Positions 25,049 to 34,767 of a stretch of 64,000 nucleotides of DNA are shown in pieces. Source of the DNA: Pseudooceanicola marinus (lineage in GTDB: Bacteria > Pseudomonadota > Alphaproteobacteria > Rhodobacterales > Rhodobacteraceae); NCBI RefSeq assembly GCF_002786295.1, contig NZ_PGTC01000013.1, forward strand, positions 69,501 to 133,500, in the 5' to 3' direction. The notes beneath the pieces were generated by a model. That model was not told the DNA's origin and made no database searches. It saw only the letters and a program-made list of their open reading frames with translations. Numbering within the stretch: the stretch's first letter is position 1; each line of letters starts with the position of its first letter. The translations under genes and the position numbers were made by a program.

Positions 25049-25315
25049 TTACTTGGCTTCGGGCAGAACGTAGGCGTTCGTGCCGTTCAGGCCCGAGCGA
25101 GCGTCGTCATCGCTGTAGTCCACGACGGCGTTGCCGGAAGCGGCCAGCGAGTTGGTGTCGGTGTAGTTGCGGGTCACGTCCTGCTGTGCGGACTGAACGC
25201 TGTTCAGGCCCGAACGTGCGTCGTCGTCGCTGTAGCCGTTGAAGAACTGAGCCGAAGCGGAGGTTGCGGAAGCTGCGACGAGGGCGGCGACGCCGAGTGC
25301 TTTGAGGGTTTTCAT
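25049..25315 (-). CDS. Small secreted protein with a duplicated YSDDDARSGLN motif
   Basis: An 88-residue product. The signal peptide is MKTLKALGVAALVAASATSASA. The mature 66 residues contain YSDDDARSGLN twice (residues 28-38 and 67-77), separated by a Gln/Thr/Asn-rich spacer. TAGGAG lies eight bases before the ATG, and a strong terminator follows. It is acidic and Cys-free. I do not recognise a family; a small exported or envelope-associated protein is all that can be said. The 338 bases upstream (25316-25653) are AT-rich and hold no other gene. Confidence 0.68.
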   Translation of the reverse strand: MKTLKALGVAALVAASATSASAQFFNGYSDDDARSGLNSVQSAQQDVTRNYTDTNSLAASGNAVVDYSDDDARSGLNGTNAYVLPEAK

Positions 25316-25590
25316 TGTTGGTCTCCTAAGATCTCTAGTTTGTTTTGCTTCAGACGCTGTGTGTTTCTGTCTGCGTCCTTGCGATGAGAGAGATATAGGC
25401 CCGGCGAGCCGTCATTGGAAGTGCATCTATGCACAGGTCTCGGTTCATTGAGGCATATCGTGCCCTCACAAACATGAGAGGCCCTGCAACCATTTGATTT
25501 TAATATGTTTTACAATTCATTCATTGAACAAAACCCAGTACTCAGAAGTTTAGTTTTGCCTCAAAAAAGTTGTCTGAGGGTGGTTGAACG

Positions 25591-25622
25591 AAAAAAGAGA
25601 GCCCGCAGCGGCAGACCCTCTT
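25591..25622 (-). terminator. Terminator after gltB
   Basis: On the minus strand GAGGGTCTGC pairs with GCGGGCTCTC (three wobble pairs) around CGCT and is followed by TTTTTTC. Confidence 0.75.
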
Positions 25623-25653
25623 GAAAGTTTTGTGACGTTTTCTAGGGCGGAAA

Positions 25654-28600
25654 TTATTCCGCAGGAACAGAGACTTCTTCCTCCGACAGGGGGTGAGACA
25701 GGTGTTGCAGCATCTCTTTCGGGCAGATCTGAAGGAAGTTGCCCTTCTCCAGATCCCAGTGCTGAAGGATGTCCCGGGCCTTGCGCGAGTCGGTTTCGGC
25801 CACGTGACGCTCGATGAGTCCCTTGAGCTGTTGCTCCCAGTGATCCACGGTCACCGGGCAGGTCACCAGGGTTTCCGTGTTCATCAGCGTCTCGGCGCGG
25901 CCGTCCGGGTCATAGAGGTAGGCCATGCCCCCGGTCATGCCGGCACCGAAGTTCGGGCCGATGGAGCCCAGGATCACCGCGATACCTCCGGTCATGTATT
26001 CGCAGCCGTTCGAGCCACAGCCCTCGATCACCACCTTGGCGCCCGAGTTCCGCACGGCGAAGCGTTCGCCCGCGCGGCCCGCGGCAAAGAGGTAGCCGTC
26101 AGTCGCACCATAAAGGACGGTGTTGCCGATGATCGTGTTTTCGGCAGCCACCAGCGGCGATTGCATCGAGGGACGCACCACCACGGTGCCGCCCGACAGA
26201 CCCTTGCCGACATAGTCGTTGGCCTCGCCCGAGACCTCGATCTTCAGGCCCGGGGCCGCGAAGGCGCCCAGGGACTGACCGGCGGAGCCTTCCAGTTTCA
26301 CCGTCAGGTGGTCGGGCTGCAGCGCGTTGCGCATGCCGAAGGCGCGCACGATGTGGCTAGAGGTGCGCGTGCCCACGGTGCGGTGCGTGTTCTGCACCGC
26401 GTAGGACAGCTGCATCTTTTCGCCATCCTTCAGGAAGCGGGCGGCATCGCGGACGATCTCGGCATCCAGGGTGTCCGGCACCGCGTTGCGCGGCTTCAGA
26501 CGGTCGTAGTGGATGTCCTTGGCGCCATCGACGGTGATCAGCAGCGGGTTCAGGTCGAGGTCGTCGAGGTGTTCCGCCCCGCGCGACACCTGGTGCAGCA
26601 GGTCGGCGCGGCCGATCACCTCGTCCAGGGACCGAGCGCCGATCTCGGCCAGGATCTCCCGCACTTCCTGGGCATAGAAGGTGATGAGGTTCACCACCTT
26701 GTCCGCCGTGCCGGTGAACTTGGCCCGCAGCGCCGGGTCCTGCGTGCAGACGCCCACCGGGCAGGTGTTCGACTGGCACTGACGGACCATGATGCAGCCC
26801 ATGGCGATCAGGGCGGCGGTGCCGATGCCGTATTCCTCGGCCCCCATCATCGCGGCCATGACGATGTCGCGGCCCGTGCGCAGGCCCCCATCGGTGCGCA
26901 GCGTGACCCGCTCACGCAGCTTGTTCATTGCCAGCACCTGGTGCGCCTCGGTCAGACCCATTTCCCAGGGCAGACCCGCGAACTTGATCGAGGTCGCGGG
27001 CGAGGCACCCGTGCCGCCGTTGTGGCCCGAGATCAGGATGACGTCCGCCTTGGCCTTGGCCACACCGGCGGCGATCGTGCCGACGCCGGAGGACGACACC
27101 AGCTTCACCGTCACCTTCACGGTGGGGTTGATCTGCTTCAGGTCGTAGATCAGCTGCGCCAGATCCTCGATCGAGTAGATGTCGTGGTGCGGCGGCGGCG
27201 AGATCAGGGTCACGCCCTTGGTCGAATGGCGCAGGCGGGCGATCAGGTCGGTGACCTTCATGCCGGGCAGCTGCCCCCCCTCACCGGGCTTGGCGCCCTG
27301 GGCCACCTTGATCTCAAGCTCTTCGCACTGGTTCAGGTACTCGGCGGTCACGCCGAACCGGCCCGACGCCACCTGCTTGATCTTGGCCGACGGGTTGTCG
27401 CCGTTAGGTTCGGGCACGAAGTGCGCCGGATCCTCGCCACCCTCGCCGCTGTCGGACTTGGCGCCGATGCGGTTCATCGCGACGTTCAGCAGCTTGTGCG
27501 CCTCGGGCGACAGCGCGCCCAGGGACATGCCCGGCGTCACGAACCGCTTGCGGATCGAGGTGATCGATTCGACTTCTTCAATCGGGATCGACTTGGCCAG
27601 CGGCTTGATCGCCAGCAGGTCGCGCAGGTGGATCGGCGGGTTCGCCTGCATCCGGGCGCTGTACTGCTTCCAGATCTCGTAGCTGGCCCGGTCACAGGCC
27701 GCCTGCAGCATGTGCATGGTCTGCGCTTCCCAGGCGTGGGTCTCGCCCGACTTGCGCGCCTTGTAGAAACCACCGATCGGCAGCACGTCCTGGCCGTTCT
27801 TCCAGCCCAGGCGGTGCACTTCCTCGATCTTCTTCTGGATGCCGTAGATCCCGATGCCCGAGATCCGCGACAGCATGCCGGGGAAGAACTCGGCGCACAT
27901 GGCGCGGCTCAGGCCCACGGCCTCGAAGTTCAGGCCGCCGCGATAGGAGGAAATGACCGAGATGCCCATCTTGGCCATGATCTTCAGCAGACCCTGGTCG
28001 ATGGCATCGCGATAGCGCTTCATGTTCTCGGTCAGCGTGCCGTCCAGCAGGCCCCGCTTGATGCGGTCGGCGATGCTGTCCTCGGCCAGGTAGGCGTTCA
28101 CGATGGTCGCGCCGGAGGCGATCAGCACGGCGAAGTAATGCGGATCGACACATTCGGCCGAGCGCACCCCGATGGAGCAGAAGGTGCGCAGGCCCTTCTG
28201 GGTCAGCCAGCTGTGCACGGCGGAGGTCGCCAGGATCATCGGCATGGCCACCTTGTCGGGGCCCTGATGCTGATCGGTCAGGATGATGTGACCGCCGCCG
28301 GACCGAACCGCGTCCTCCGCTTCGCGCCGGATGCGGTTCAGCGCCTCGCGCAGAGCGCCGCGTTCGCCGGTGGCGGGGAAGGTACAGTCGATCTCGACCA
28401 TCTCGGCGTTGAAGTGATTGCGCAGCTCGTCGAACTGGGCGTTACCCACGAAGGGGGTATCCAGCACCAGGATCTCGGTCTGCGCGCTGCTCTCATCCAG
28501 CACGTTCTTCAGGTTGCCGAAGCGCGTCTTCAGGCTCATCACGCGGAATTCGCGCAGGCTGTCGATCGGCGGGTTGGTCACCTGGCTGAAGTTCTGGCGG

Positions 28601-30192
28601 AAGAAGTGCGACAGCGGGCGATACTTGTTGGACAGCACGGCAGAGGGCGTATCGTCACCCATCGAGGCGATGGCTTCCTTGCCGTCCTCGGCCATGGGCG
28701 CCAGCATGTTCTCCAGCTCTTCGATGGAATAGCCCGCCGCGATCTGCCGCTTGCGCAGCTCACCGCCCTCGAACAGGGGCTTCTCCTCGACCTGGGCCAA
28801 GGCCTCGTCCAGCTCGGAAATCTTGCCGACCCATTCGCCGAAGGGCTGACCGGCGGCCAGTTTGTCCTTGATTTCCACGTCGTGGTAGAGCTTGCCCTCG
28901 AAGGTATCCACGGCCAGCAGCTGACCCGGGCCCAGGGCGCCCTTTTCGCGCACGGTGGCCTCGTTCGTCGGCACCATGCCCGCCTCGGAGCCCGCGATCA
29001 GCAGCCCGTCGCCGGTCACGACATAGCGCATCGGGCGCAGGCCGTTGCGGTCGGTGCCGGCGCAGACCCAGCGACCGTCGGTCATGGCCAGGGCGGCGGG
29101 GCCGTCCCAGGGTTCCATCACCGAGTTGCAGTAGGAATACATGTCACGCCAGGCTTCGGGCAGTTCCTCGGCCTGCTTGGACCAGGACTCGGGCACCAGC
29201 ATGGTTTTCGCCATGGGCGCGTTGCGGCCCGCGCGGACCAGCACCTCAAAGACGGCATCCAGCGCGGCGGAATCCGAAGACCCGCCGGGGATGATCGGCT
29301 TGATGTCTTCCGCCATGTCCCCGAAGGCCGAGGAGGCCATGCGAATCTCGTGGCTCTTCATCCAGTTCACGTTGCCCTTCAGCGTGTTGATCTCGCCGTT
29401 GTGGGCCAGCATGCGGAAGGGCTGCGCCAGCCACCATTCCGGGAAGGTGTTGGTGGAATAGCGCTGGTGGTAGAGAGCGAAGGTCGACTCGAAACGCTCG
29501 TCCATCAGGTCGGGGTAGAAGACGGCGACCTGTTCGGCCAGCATCATGCCCTTGTAGATGATCGACCGGCAGGACAGCGACGCGAGATACAGATCGGTGA
29601 TGCCGGCGGCGGCGGCGGCCTTCTCGATCCGGCGACGGATCACGTACAGCTCGCGCTCGAACTGTTCCTCGTCGACGCCCTTGATGTTGGAAATCAGGAT
29701 CTGCTCGATCTCGGGGCGGGTGGCGTTGGCCTTTTCGCCCAGGCAGTCGATCTCGACCGGGACGTGGCGCCAGCCGTAGATGTAGTAGCCCATGCGCAGC
29801 ACTTCGGCCTCGACGATGGTCCGGCAGGTTTCCTGGGCGCCGAAATCGGTGCGCGGCAGGAAGACCTGGCCCACGGCCATCAGCTCATCCTCGCGCGGCT
29901 CGTGGCCAGTACGCTTGATCTGGTCATAGAAGAAGGGGACCGGGATCTGCACGTGGATCCCCGCGCCGTCGCCCGTCTTGCCGTCGGCATCCACGGCGCC
30001 GCGGTGCCAGATCGCCTTCAGCGCGGTGATCCCCGCCTCGACCACCTTGCGCGACGGCTTCCCGTCGATGGAAACGACAAGGCCCACGCCACAGGAGGAA
30101 TGCTCATGCTCCTCGCGGAACAGGCCGTTTTCCTCCATCCACTGGCGCTTGGCTTTCTCGGCTGCGGCCCAATTCGCGTCGATCTTGGTCAT
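25654..30192 (-). CDS. gltB: Glutamate synthase (NADPH) large subunit
   Basis: A 1512-residue enzyme that makes two glutamates from glutamine and 2-oxoglutarate. After a 33-residue propeptide, Cys34 in HSSCGVGL is the nucleophile of the glutamine amidotransferase domain. The FMN/synthase domain includes GEGGEDPAHF, SPPPHHDIYSIEDLAQLIYDL and SGHNGGTGASP. The 3Fe-4S cysteines are in CIMVRQCQSNTCPVG. The C-terminal beta-helix domain follows (YVGKGLSGGTVVV, GERFAVRNSGA). The ATG at 30192 has GGGAGA eight bases before it. An ATG at 30249 overlaps the upstream stop but adds a non-conserved extension. Confidence 0.97.
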   Translation of the reverse strand: MTKIDANWAAAEKAKRQWMEENGLFREEHEHSSCGVGLVVSIDGKPSRKVVEAGITALKAIWHRGAVDADGKTGDGAGIHVQIPVPFFYDQIKRTGHEPREDELMAVGQVFLPRTDFGAQETCRTIVEAEVLRMGYYIYGWRHVPVEIDCLGEKANATRPEIEQILISNIKGVDEEQFERELYVIRRRIEKAAAAAGITDLYLASLSCRSIIYKGMMLAEQVAVFYPDLMDERFESTFALYHQRYSTNTFPEWWLAQPFRMLAHNGEINTLKGNVNWMKSHEIRMASSAFGDMAEDIKPIIPGGSSDSAALDAVFEVLVRAGRNAPMAKTMLVPESWSKQAEELPEAWRDMYSYCNSVMEPWDGPAALAMTDGRWVCAGTDRNGLRPMRYVVTGDGLLIAGSEAGMVPTNEATVREKGALGPGQLLAVDTFEGKLYHDVEIKDKLAAGQPFGEWVGKISELDEALAQVEEKPLFEGGELRKRQIAAGYSIEELENMLAPMAEDGKEAIASMGDDTPSAVLSNKYRPLSHFFRQNFSQVTNPPIDSLREFRVMSLKTRFGNLKNVLDESSAQTEILVLDTPFVGNAQFDELRNHFNAEMVEIDCTFPATGERGALREALNRIRREAEDAVRSGGGHIILTDQHQGPDKVAMPMILATSAVHSWLTQKGLRTFCSIGVRSAECVDPHYFAVLIASGATIVNAYLAEDSIADRIKRGLLDGTLTENMKRYRDAIDQGLLKIMAKMGISVISSYRGGLNFEAVGLSRAMCAEFFPGMLSRISGIGIYGIQKKIEEVHRLGWKNGQDVLPIGGFYKARKSGETHAWEAQTMHMLQAACDRASYEIWKQYSARMQANPPIHLRDLLAIKPLAKSIPIEEVESITSIRKRFVTPGMSLGALSPEAHKLLNVAMNRIGAKSDSGEGGEDPAHFVPEPNGDNPSAKIKQVASGRFGVTAEYLNQCEELEIKVAQGAKPGEGGQLPGMKVTDLIARLRHSTKGVTLISPPPHHDIYSIEDLAQLIYDLKQINPTVKVTVKLVSSSGVGTIAAGVAKAKADVILISGHNGGTGASPATSIKFAGLPWEMGLTEAHQVLAMNKLRERVTLRTDGGLRTGRDIVMAAMMGAEEYGIGTAALIAMGCIMVRQCQSNTCPVGVCTQDPALRAKFTGTADKVVNLITFYAQEVREILAEIGARSLDEVIGRADLLHQVSRGAEHLDDLDLNPLLITVDGAKDIHYDRLKPRNAVPDTLDAEIVRDAARFLKDGEKMQLSYAVQNTHRTVGTRTSSHIVRAFGMRNALQPDHLTVKLEGSAGQSLGAFAAPGLKIEVSGEANDYVGKGLSGGTVVVRPSMQSPLVAAENTIIGNTVLYGATDGYLFAAGRAGERFAVRNSGAKVVIEGCGSNGCEYMTGGIAVILGSIGPNFGAGMTGGMAYLYDPDGRAETLMNTETLVTCPVTVDHWEQQLKGLIERHVAETDSRKARDILQHWDLEKGNFLQICPKEMLQHLSHPLSEEEVSVPAE

Positions 30193-30245
30193 GGTCAGGT
30201 CTCCCTTGGCCGAAATGGCGGTGTTGCGGGGAAAAGCGGGGGCGG

Positions 30246-30989
30246 TCATGCGCCCTGCTCTCCGGTCATCTCTTCGGTTTCGCCACCCTCTTCGGGCAGC
30301 GCATCTTCGCGGCGGTAGACGCCCAGCGGTTCCAGTGTCTTGCGCAGCTTGCGCGCCTGGTTGAGGAAGGCGCGTTCCAGCACGGCGCCGGTCAGTCCGG
30401 CATCATCCAGCAGCTGCGGCACGGTCTTGTCGCCCGAGGGCAGCACGAACTGATGGATGTTCGGCTGCAACGGGAAGCTTTCCAGGTGGGCGGCCTCGCC
30501 CGGCGCCTCGCCGTGGATCAGATAGTAGTCGGCCGACCGGCCCAGGACCTCGCCCAGGTTGTGCAGGCGCAGATCCTCCAGGCCCTTGCCCTCGGGAATG
30601 GCGCGGGCGGGCATGGCGAAGAGCGGGCTCAGCGCCAGGGCCACCTTGACCTCCAGGAAGGCCGGCATGGCCAGCGCCATGAAACCGCCCATCCCCTGGC
30701 CCAGCACCATCACCGTCTCGGCGGCGCATTCGCGACGATAGGCGGCGGCCCATTCGACGATTTCCTCGATCAGGCCCTCGCCGTTCAGCCAGGTGTTGCC
30801 GGGATCGGCGAAGAAAAGCACGTTGTCGCGCCCGCCATGGCTGGCCGCATGGGCAAAGGCCGCCAGCGGCGCACCGCCCTCCTCGCTGTCCCAGAAGGAC
30901 AGCACCAGGCGGGTGCTGGTGCCACGGTACAGCCAGACCTTCAGCGTCTCGCTGTCCGAAACCGGGGTGATGTCGAGTGCGTCTGCCAT
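30246..30989 (-). CDS. Alpha/beta-hydrolase-like protein lacking the nucleophile, between gltD and gltB
   Basis: A 247-residue protein with alpha/beta-hydrolase features: LVLSFWDSEE, VLFFADPGNTW and MVLGQGMGGFMALAM. The nucleophile elbow, normally GxSxG, reads G97-Q-G-M-G101, so the serine is replaced by glycine. The later HLESFPLQPNIHQFVLPSGDKTV could supply a His, but catalysis by the usual triad looks impossible. It sits inside the glt operon: 84 bases after gltD, with its stop 53 bases before the gltB start. This suggests a role linked to glutamate synthase, such as a chaperone or regulator (inference). I do not recognise a named family. Confidence 0.75.
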   Translation of the reverse strand: MADALDITPVSDSETLKVWLYRGTSTRLVLSFWDSEEGGAPLAAFAHAASHGGRDNVLFFADPGNTWLNGEGLIEEIVEWAAAYRRECAAETVMVLGQGMGGFMALAMPAFLEVKVALALSPLFAMPARAIPEGKGLEDLRLHNLGEVLGRSADYYLIHGEAPGEAAHLESFPLQPNIHQFVLPSGDKTVPQLLDDAGLTGAVLERAFLNQARKLRKTLEPLGVYRREDALPEEGGETEEMTGEQGA

Positions 30990-31073
30990 GTCCTGCCCTT
31001 TCGGGGCCTCGCGGGAAATGCTGGGAAGGGGGGACGCGCGGGGACGCGCGCCCGGGGTGTTGCGAGCTCTTGC

Positions 31074-32543
31074 TTACTCGGCGGCGACGGAGGCCGGGGC
31101 AGCCAGGTCTTCGAGGATCGCGGCGGCGCAATCGCGCCCGTCGCGGATCGCCCAGACCACCAGGGAGGCACCGCGCACGATGTCGCCCACGGCATAGACC
31201 CGGTCCAGCGAGGTGCGGCCGGTGCCGAAATCGGCGCGGATGGTGCCCCAGCGGGTCACTTCCAGGCCGTCGGCGTTCCACAGCTTCGGCAGATCCTCAG
31301 GCTCAAACCCAAGCGCCTTGATGACGATGTCGGCCTCTTCGGCATAGTCGCTGCCCTCGATCACCTCAGGCGACTGGCGGCCCGTCGCATCGGGCTGGCC
31401 CAGGCGCATGCGCTGCACCAAGGCCTGGCGCACGCGGCCCGCGCCGGCGCCCGCGCCCTCGGGTTCGATCACCCCGGTGGTGAACCCGACGGGGTTCGAC
31501 AGCCAGACGAACTCCACGCCCTCTTCCTCGGCGTTCTGCACCTCGCGCTGCGAACCCGGCATGTTCTTGCGGTCGCGGCGATAGAGACATTTGACCGACT
31601 CGGCGCCCTGGCGGATGGCGGTGCGGACGCAGTCCATCGCGGTGTCGCCACCGCCGACCACAACGACCTTCTTGCCCTTCGCGTTCAGCTCGCCGTTCAG
31701 ATATTCCTCGACCTCGTCGCCGAAGCTGACCTTGTTGGAACAGGTCAGGTAGTCGATGGCGCGCACGATGCCCTCGGCCTCGGCATTGGGGCCGGTCAGC
31801 TCGCGGGTCTTGTAGACGCCGGTGGCGATCAGCACGGCGTCATGCTTGCCGCGGATCGCATCGAAGGAGATGTCGTCGCCCACGGTGCAGTTCAGCACGA
31901 ATTCCACGCCGCCCGCTTCCAGCTGCTCGACGCGGCGCATGACGACGTCCTTTTCCAGCTTGAAGCCGGGGATGCCGTAGGTCAGCAGGCCGCCGGCGCG
32001 GTCGTAGCGGTCATAGACGGTGACCTGCACGCCGGCACGACGCAGCATGTCGGCCGCGGCCAGGCCGCCGGGGCCCGCGCCGATGATGCCGACGCTTTCC
32101 TCGCGCTCCTGCGCGGGCGCGGGCGGCTTCACCCAGCCCTTTTCCCAGGCGGTATCGGTGATGTATTTCTCCACCGCGCCGATGGTGACGGTGCCGTGGC
32201 CCGACTGTTCGATCACGCAGTTGCCTTCGCACAGACGGTCCTGCGGGCAGATGCGGCCGCAAATCTCCGGGAAGGTGTTGGTGGCCTGGCTGATCGCATA
32301 GGCCTCTTCCAGACGGCCCGTCGCCGTCAGGTTCAGCCAGTCGGGGATGTTGTTGTGCAGCGGGCAGTGGGACTGGCAGTAGGGCACGCCACACTGGCTG
32401 CACCGGCTCGCCTGCTCCTCGGCCTTGGCCTGGGCATATTCCGCATAGATTTCGTCGAAGTCATGGGCACGGACATCCGCATCCCGCTTTTCCGGGGTTT
32501 CCCGCTCGACGGAGACGAATTTCAGCATCGGTTGCTTCGCCAC
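31074..32543 (-). CDS. gltD: Glutamate synthase (NADPH) small subunit
   Basis: A 489-residue FAD- and NADPH-binding subunit that feeds electrons to GltB. The N-terminal Cys clusters (CSQCGVPYCQSHCPLHN, CGRICPQDRLCEGNC) hold 4Fe-4S centres. FAD binding is GAGPGGLAAADMLRRAG, and NADPH binding is VVGGGDTAMDC. The C-terminal AVGDIVRGASLVVWAIRDGR completes the FAD site. GTG at 32543 is preferred over TTG six bases upstream because GGAG is then six bases away. It is the first gene of the gltD-hydrolase-gltB unit. Confidence 0.96.
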   Translation of the reverse strand: MAKQPMLKFVSVERETPEKRDADVRAHDFDEIYAEYAQAKAEEQASRCSQCGVPYCQSHCPLHNNIPDWLNLTATGRLEEAYAISQATNTFPEICGRICPQDRLCEGNCVIEQSGHGTVTIGAVEKYITDTAWEKGWVKPPAPAQEREESVGIIGAGPGGLAAADMLRRAGVQVTVYDRYDRAGGLLTYGIPGFKLEKDVVMRRVEQLEAGGVEFVLNCTVGDDISFDAIRGKHDAVLIATGVYKTRELTGPNAEAEGIVRAIDYLTCSNKVSFGDEVEEYLNGELNAKGKKVVVVGGGDTAMDCVRTAIRQGAESVKCLYRRDRKNMPGSQREVQNAEEEGVEFVWLSNPVGFTTGVIEPEGAGAGAGRVRQALVQRMRLGQPDATGRQSPEVIEGSDYAEEADIVIKALGFEPEDLPKLWNADGLEVTRWGTIRADFGTGRTSLDRVYAVGDIVRGASLVVWAIRDGRDCAAAILEDLAAPASVAAE

Positions 32544-32773
32544 GGCCAACTCCTCGTTACGCTTTTCGCTACCTTGTTCCGGGGCCTTCTACAGCACGGA
32601 TCGCGGCGTGAAAAGTCAGAACTAGTGACCTATTAATGCGCAAACGGCGCTTTCAGCAGGACGAGCGCGCATCTGACAGGTTCTATTGGGTATACATCCG
32701 GACCTATTTAACAGCTTTCCATTCACTTACAGCGGGTTAATCCTGTCCTTGATTGTACTCCCCAGGATTTCCC

Positions 32774-33577
32774 ATGCCGTTGCTTCAGCTCCTTCTTCTC
32801 GCGATTATTCAGGGTATTACCGAGTTTCTTCCCATCTCCTCCTCCGGTCACCTGATTCTTCTGCCCGCGCTGTCGGGCATGCAGGACCAGGGGCAGGTGA
32901 TCGATGTGGCGGTCCACGTGGGCACCCTCGGCGCGGTTGTGCTCTACTTCTGGGCAGATGTCCGCGACGCCATCGGCGGGCTACCGCTGCTCATACGCGG
33001 CCGGACCGACACGCCGGGCAGCCGGCTGGCCTTCCTTCTGATCGTGGCGACGATCCCCGGCATCCTCTTCGGCCTGTTCCTGGCGATGACCGGGATTGAC
33101 GATCTGCTGCGCTCGGCGGCCGTGATCGGCTGGACGATGCTGGGCTTCGGCGTGCTGCTGTGGATCGCTGACCGGCGCGGCGACAGCGGGCGTCCTGCAG
33201 CGGACTGGACGCTGAAGGATGCGATCGTCCTGGGGCTGTGGCAGGCCATCGCCCTGATCCCCGGCACCTCGCGGTCGGGCATCTGCATCACCGGGGCGCT
33301 GTTCGGCGGCTTCGAGCGTCAGGCGGCGGCCAAGATCTCGATGCTGATGTCGATCCCGATGATCTTGGCCAGCGCGGCCTACCTGTCGGGCGAGGTGATC
33401 GCCACCGCCGACAGCCAGGCCGCGATCAGCGGCGCCATTGCCGCCGTCTTCGCCTTCCTCTCGGCCTTGGTGGCCCTGACGCTGATGATGCGGCTGCTGA
33501 GGTCGGTCAGCTTCACCCCCTACGTGATCTACCGTCTCGCCCTGGGCAGCTTCCTGCTGTGGTGGGCCTACGCCTGA
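32774..33577 (+). CDS. uppP: Undecaprenyl-diphosphatase
   Basis: A 267-residue integral membrane phosphatase that recycles the undecaprenyl carrier used for peptidoglycan and other glycans. Catalytic motifs are QGITEFLPISSSGH (13-26, with Glu17) and PGTSRSG (163-169, Arg167). Eight or so hydrophobic segments match the family. The start at 32774 has CCAGGA seven bases upstream. It is divergent from gltD and ends at a strong shared terminator. Confidence 0.95.
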   Translation: MPLLQLLLLAIIQGITEFLPISSSGHLILLPALSGMQDQGQVIDVAVHVGTLGAVVLYFWADVRDAIGGLPLLIRGRTDTPGSRLAFLLIVATIPGILFGLFLAMTGIDDLLRSAAVIGWTMLGFGVLLWIADRRGDSGRPAADWTLKDAIVLGLWQAIALIPGTSRSGICITGALFGGFERQAAAKISMLMSIPMILASAAYLSGEVIATADSQAAISGAIAAVFAFLSALVALTLMMRLLRSVSFTPYVIYRLALGSFLLWWAYA

Positions 33578-33600
33578 CGCCACCCCGGCCCGCCAACGGA

Positions 33601-33625
33601 AAAGCCCGGCCAGTGGCCGGGCTTT
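33601..33625. terminator. Bidirectional terminator between uppP and the NDUFA9-like gene
   Basis: AAAGCCCGGCCA-G-TGGCCGGGCTTT is a perfect 12-bp stem with a single central base and flanking A and T runs, so it can end transcription from both sides. Confidence 0.88.
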
Positions 33626-33664
33626 CGCATGTCGTCGGAACGCTGGCGCGTTCAGGCGTTCAGA

Positions 33665-34654
33665 TCAGGCCTTGAGGTTCTGGGCCGAGTCCTTGATCGC
33701 CGCGTACTGACCGGAGGGACGGTAGGCCCACATGTAGTCGGGCAGCACCGCTTCGGGGGCAGCCGGGTCGATCCCCAGATCGGCAAAGGTCTTGGCCTCG
33801 CCGGTCACCACGTTGTCGTGGCGCAGCTGTTTCACTTGGTCGCTGGTCAGCACGCTGTTGGTCACCAGGCCGAGGGTGATCGATTCCACCAGACCCAGGA
33901 CGCTGGCCATCACGCTGCCGACCCAGAAGGGAAGCGCCAGCACGCCGCGGCGGCGGTGGATCACGCCGAACATCTCCTTCATCCAGCCGCGGAAGGTCTT
34001 CACCTCCGGGCCGCCCAGCTCGTAGATGCCGCCCGGAGCCTGACCCAGCACACCCATCACGGCGGCGGCGGCGACGTCATCCACCCAGACCGGCTGGAAC
34101 TTGGTGTCGGCTCCGATCACCGGCACCACGGGCGCGCGGCTGGCCATCTTGCCGAACCGGTTGAAGAACTTGTCCTCGTAGCCGAAGATCACCGAGGGAC
34201 GCAGGATCATCGCCTCGGGGTAGGCGGCCAACACGGCGGCCTCGCCCTCGCCCTTGGACCGGGCGTACCCGCTTTCCCCCTCGGCATCGGCACCCAGGGC
34301 GGAGATATGCACCAGGCTGGCCACGCCCTGCGCCGCGGCGACACGGGCGATTCGCCCTGCCCCTTCGGCCTGCACGGCGTCGAAGTTGTTCTTTCCCTTG
34401 GCGGCGAAGGTGCCGACGCAGTTCACCACCGCGTCAGAGCCACGCATCGCGACCTCGACCGAGGCATCGTCGCGGATGTTGCAGAACACGGGCTCCACCT
34501 GGCCCACGGCGCCATAGGGGCGCACGAAACCCGCCAGCGCGGGGTTGCGCACGGCGACGCGCACGCGCCAGCCCTGCTGCGCCATGCGCCGGGCGATGTA
34601 ACGGCCGACGAATCCCGACCCGCCGAAAATGGTGACAAGCTTCGATTTGGGCAT
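33665..34654 (-). CDS. NDUFA9-like complex I-associated SDR protein
   Basis: A 329-residue atypical short-chain dehydrogenase. The nucleotide-binding motif is FGGSGFVGRYIAR (10-22), followed by VNCVGTFAAKG and LRPSVIFGYEDKFFNRFG. These match the alphaproteobacterial NDUFA9-type complex I accessory family. The usual catalytic Tyr-Lys pair appears as YARSKGEGE, so the fold may bind NADPH structurally. The ATG at 34654 has GGAGG eight bases upstream. Complex I genes themselves are not in the window. Confidence 0.86.
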   Translation of the reverse strand: MPKSKLVTIFGGSGFVGRYIARRMAQQGWRVRVAVRNPALAGFVRPYGAVGQVEPVFCNIRDDASVEVAMRGSDAVVNCVGTFAAKGKNNFDAVQAEGAGRIARVAAAQGVASLVHISALGADAEGESGYARSKGEGEAAVLAAYPEAMILRPSVIFGYEDKFFNRFGKMASRAPVVPVIGADTKFQPVWVDDVAAAAVMGVLGQAPGGIYELGGPEVKTFRGWMKEMFGVIHRRRGVLALPFWVGSVMASVLGLVESITLGLVTNSVLTSDQVKQLRHDNVVTGEAKTFADLGIDPAAPEAVLPDYMWAYRPSGQYAAIKDSAQNLKA

Positions 34655-34767
34655 GGACGTACCTCCGGCTGATCGAATTCCTCTCGTTCCTAGCCCCGCT
34701 TTCCCTTGCACACAAGGCGGTTGGCAGCTTTGTCGAAATCACTTTCACAAAATGCTCAAAAACCTCG

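Noticed and set aside
25693-30318. A 1541-codon open frame on the plus strand
   Set aside because: It lies opposite gltB, whose motifs are intact. The product is rich in His, Gln, Val and Arg and shows no family motif, as expected for the antisense of a GC-rich gene.
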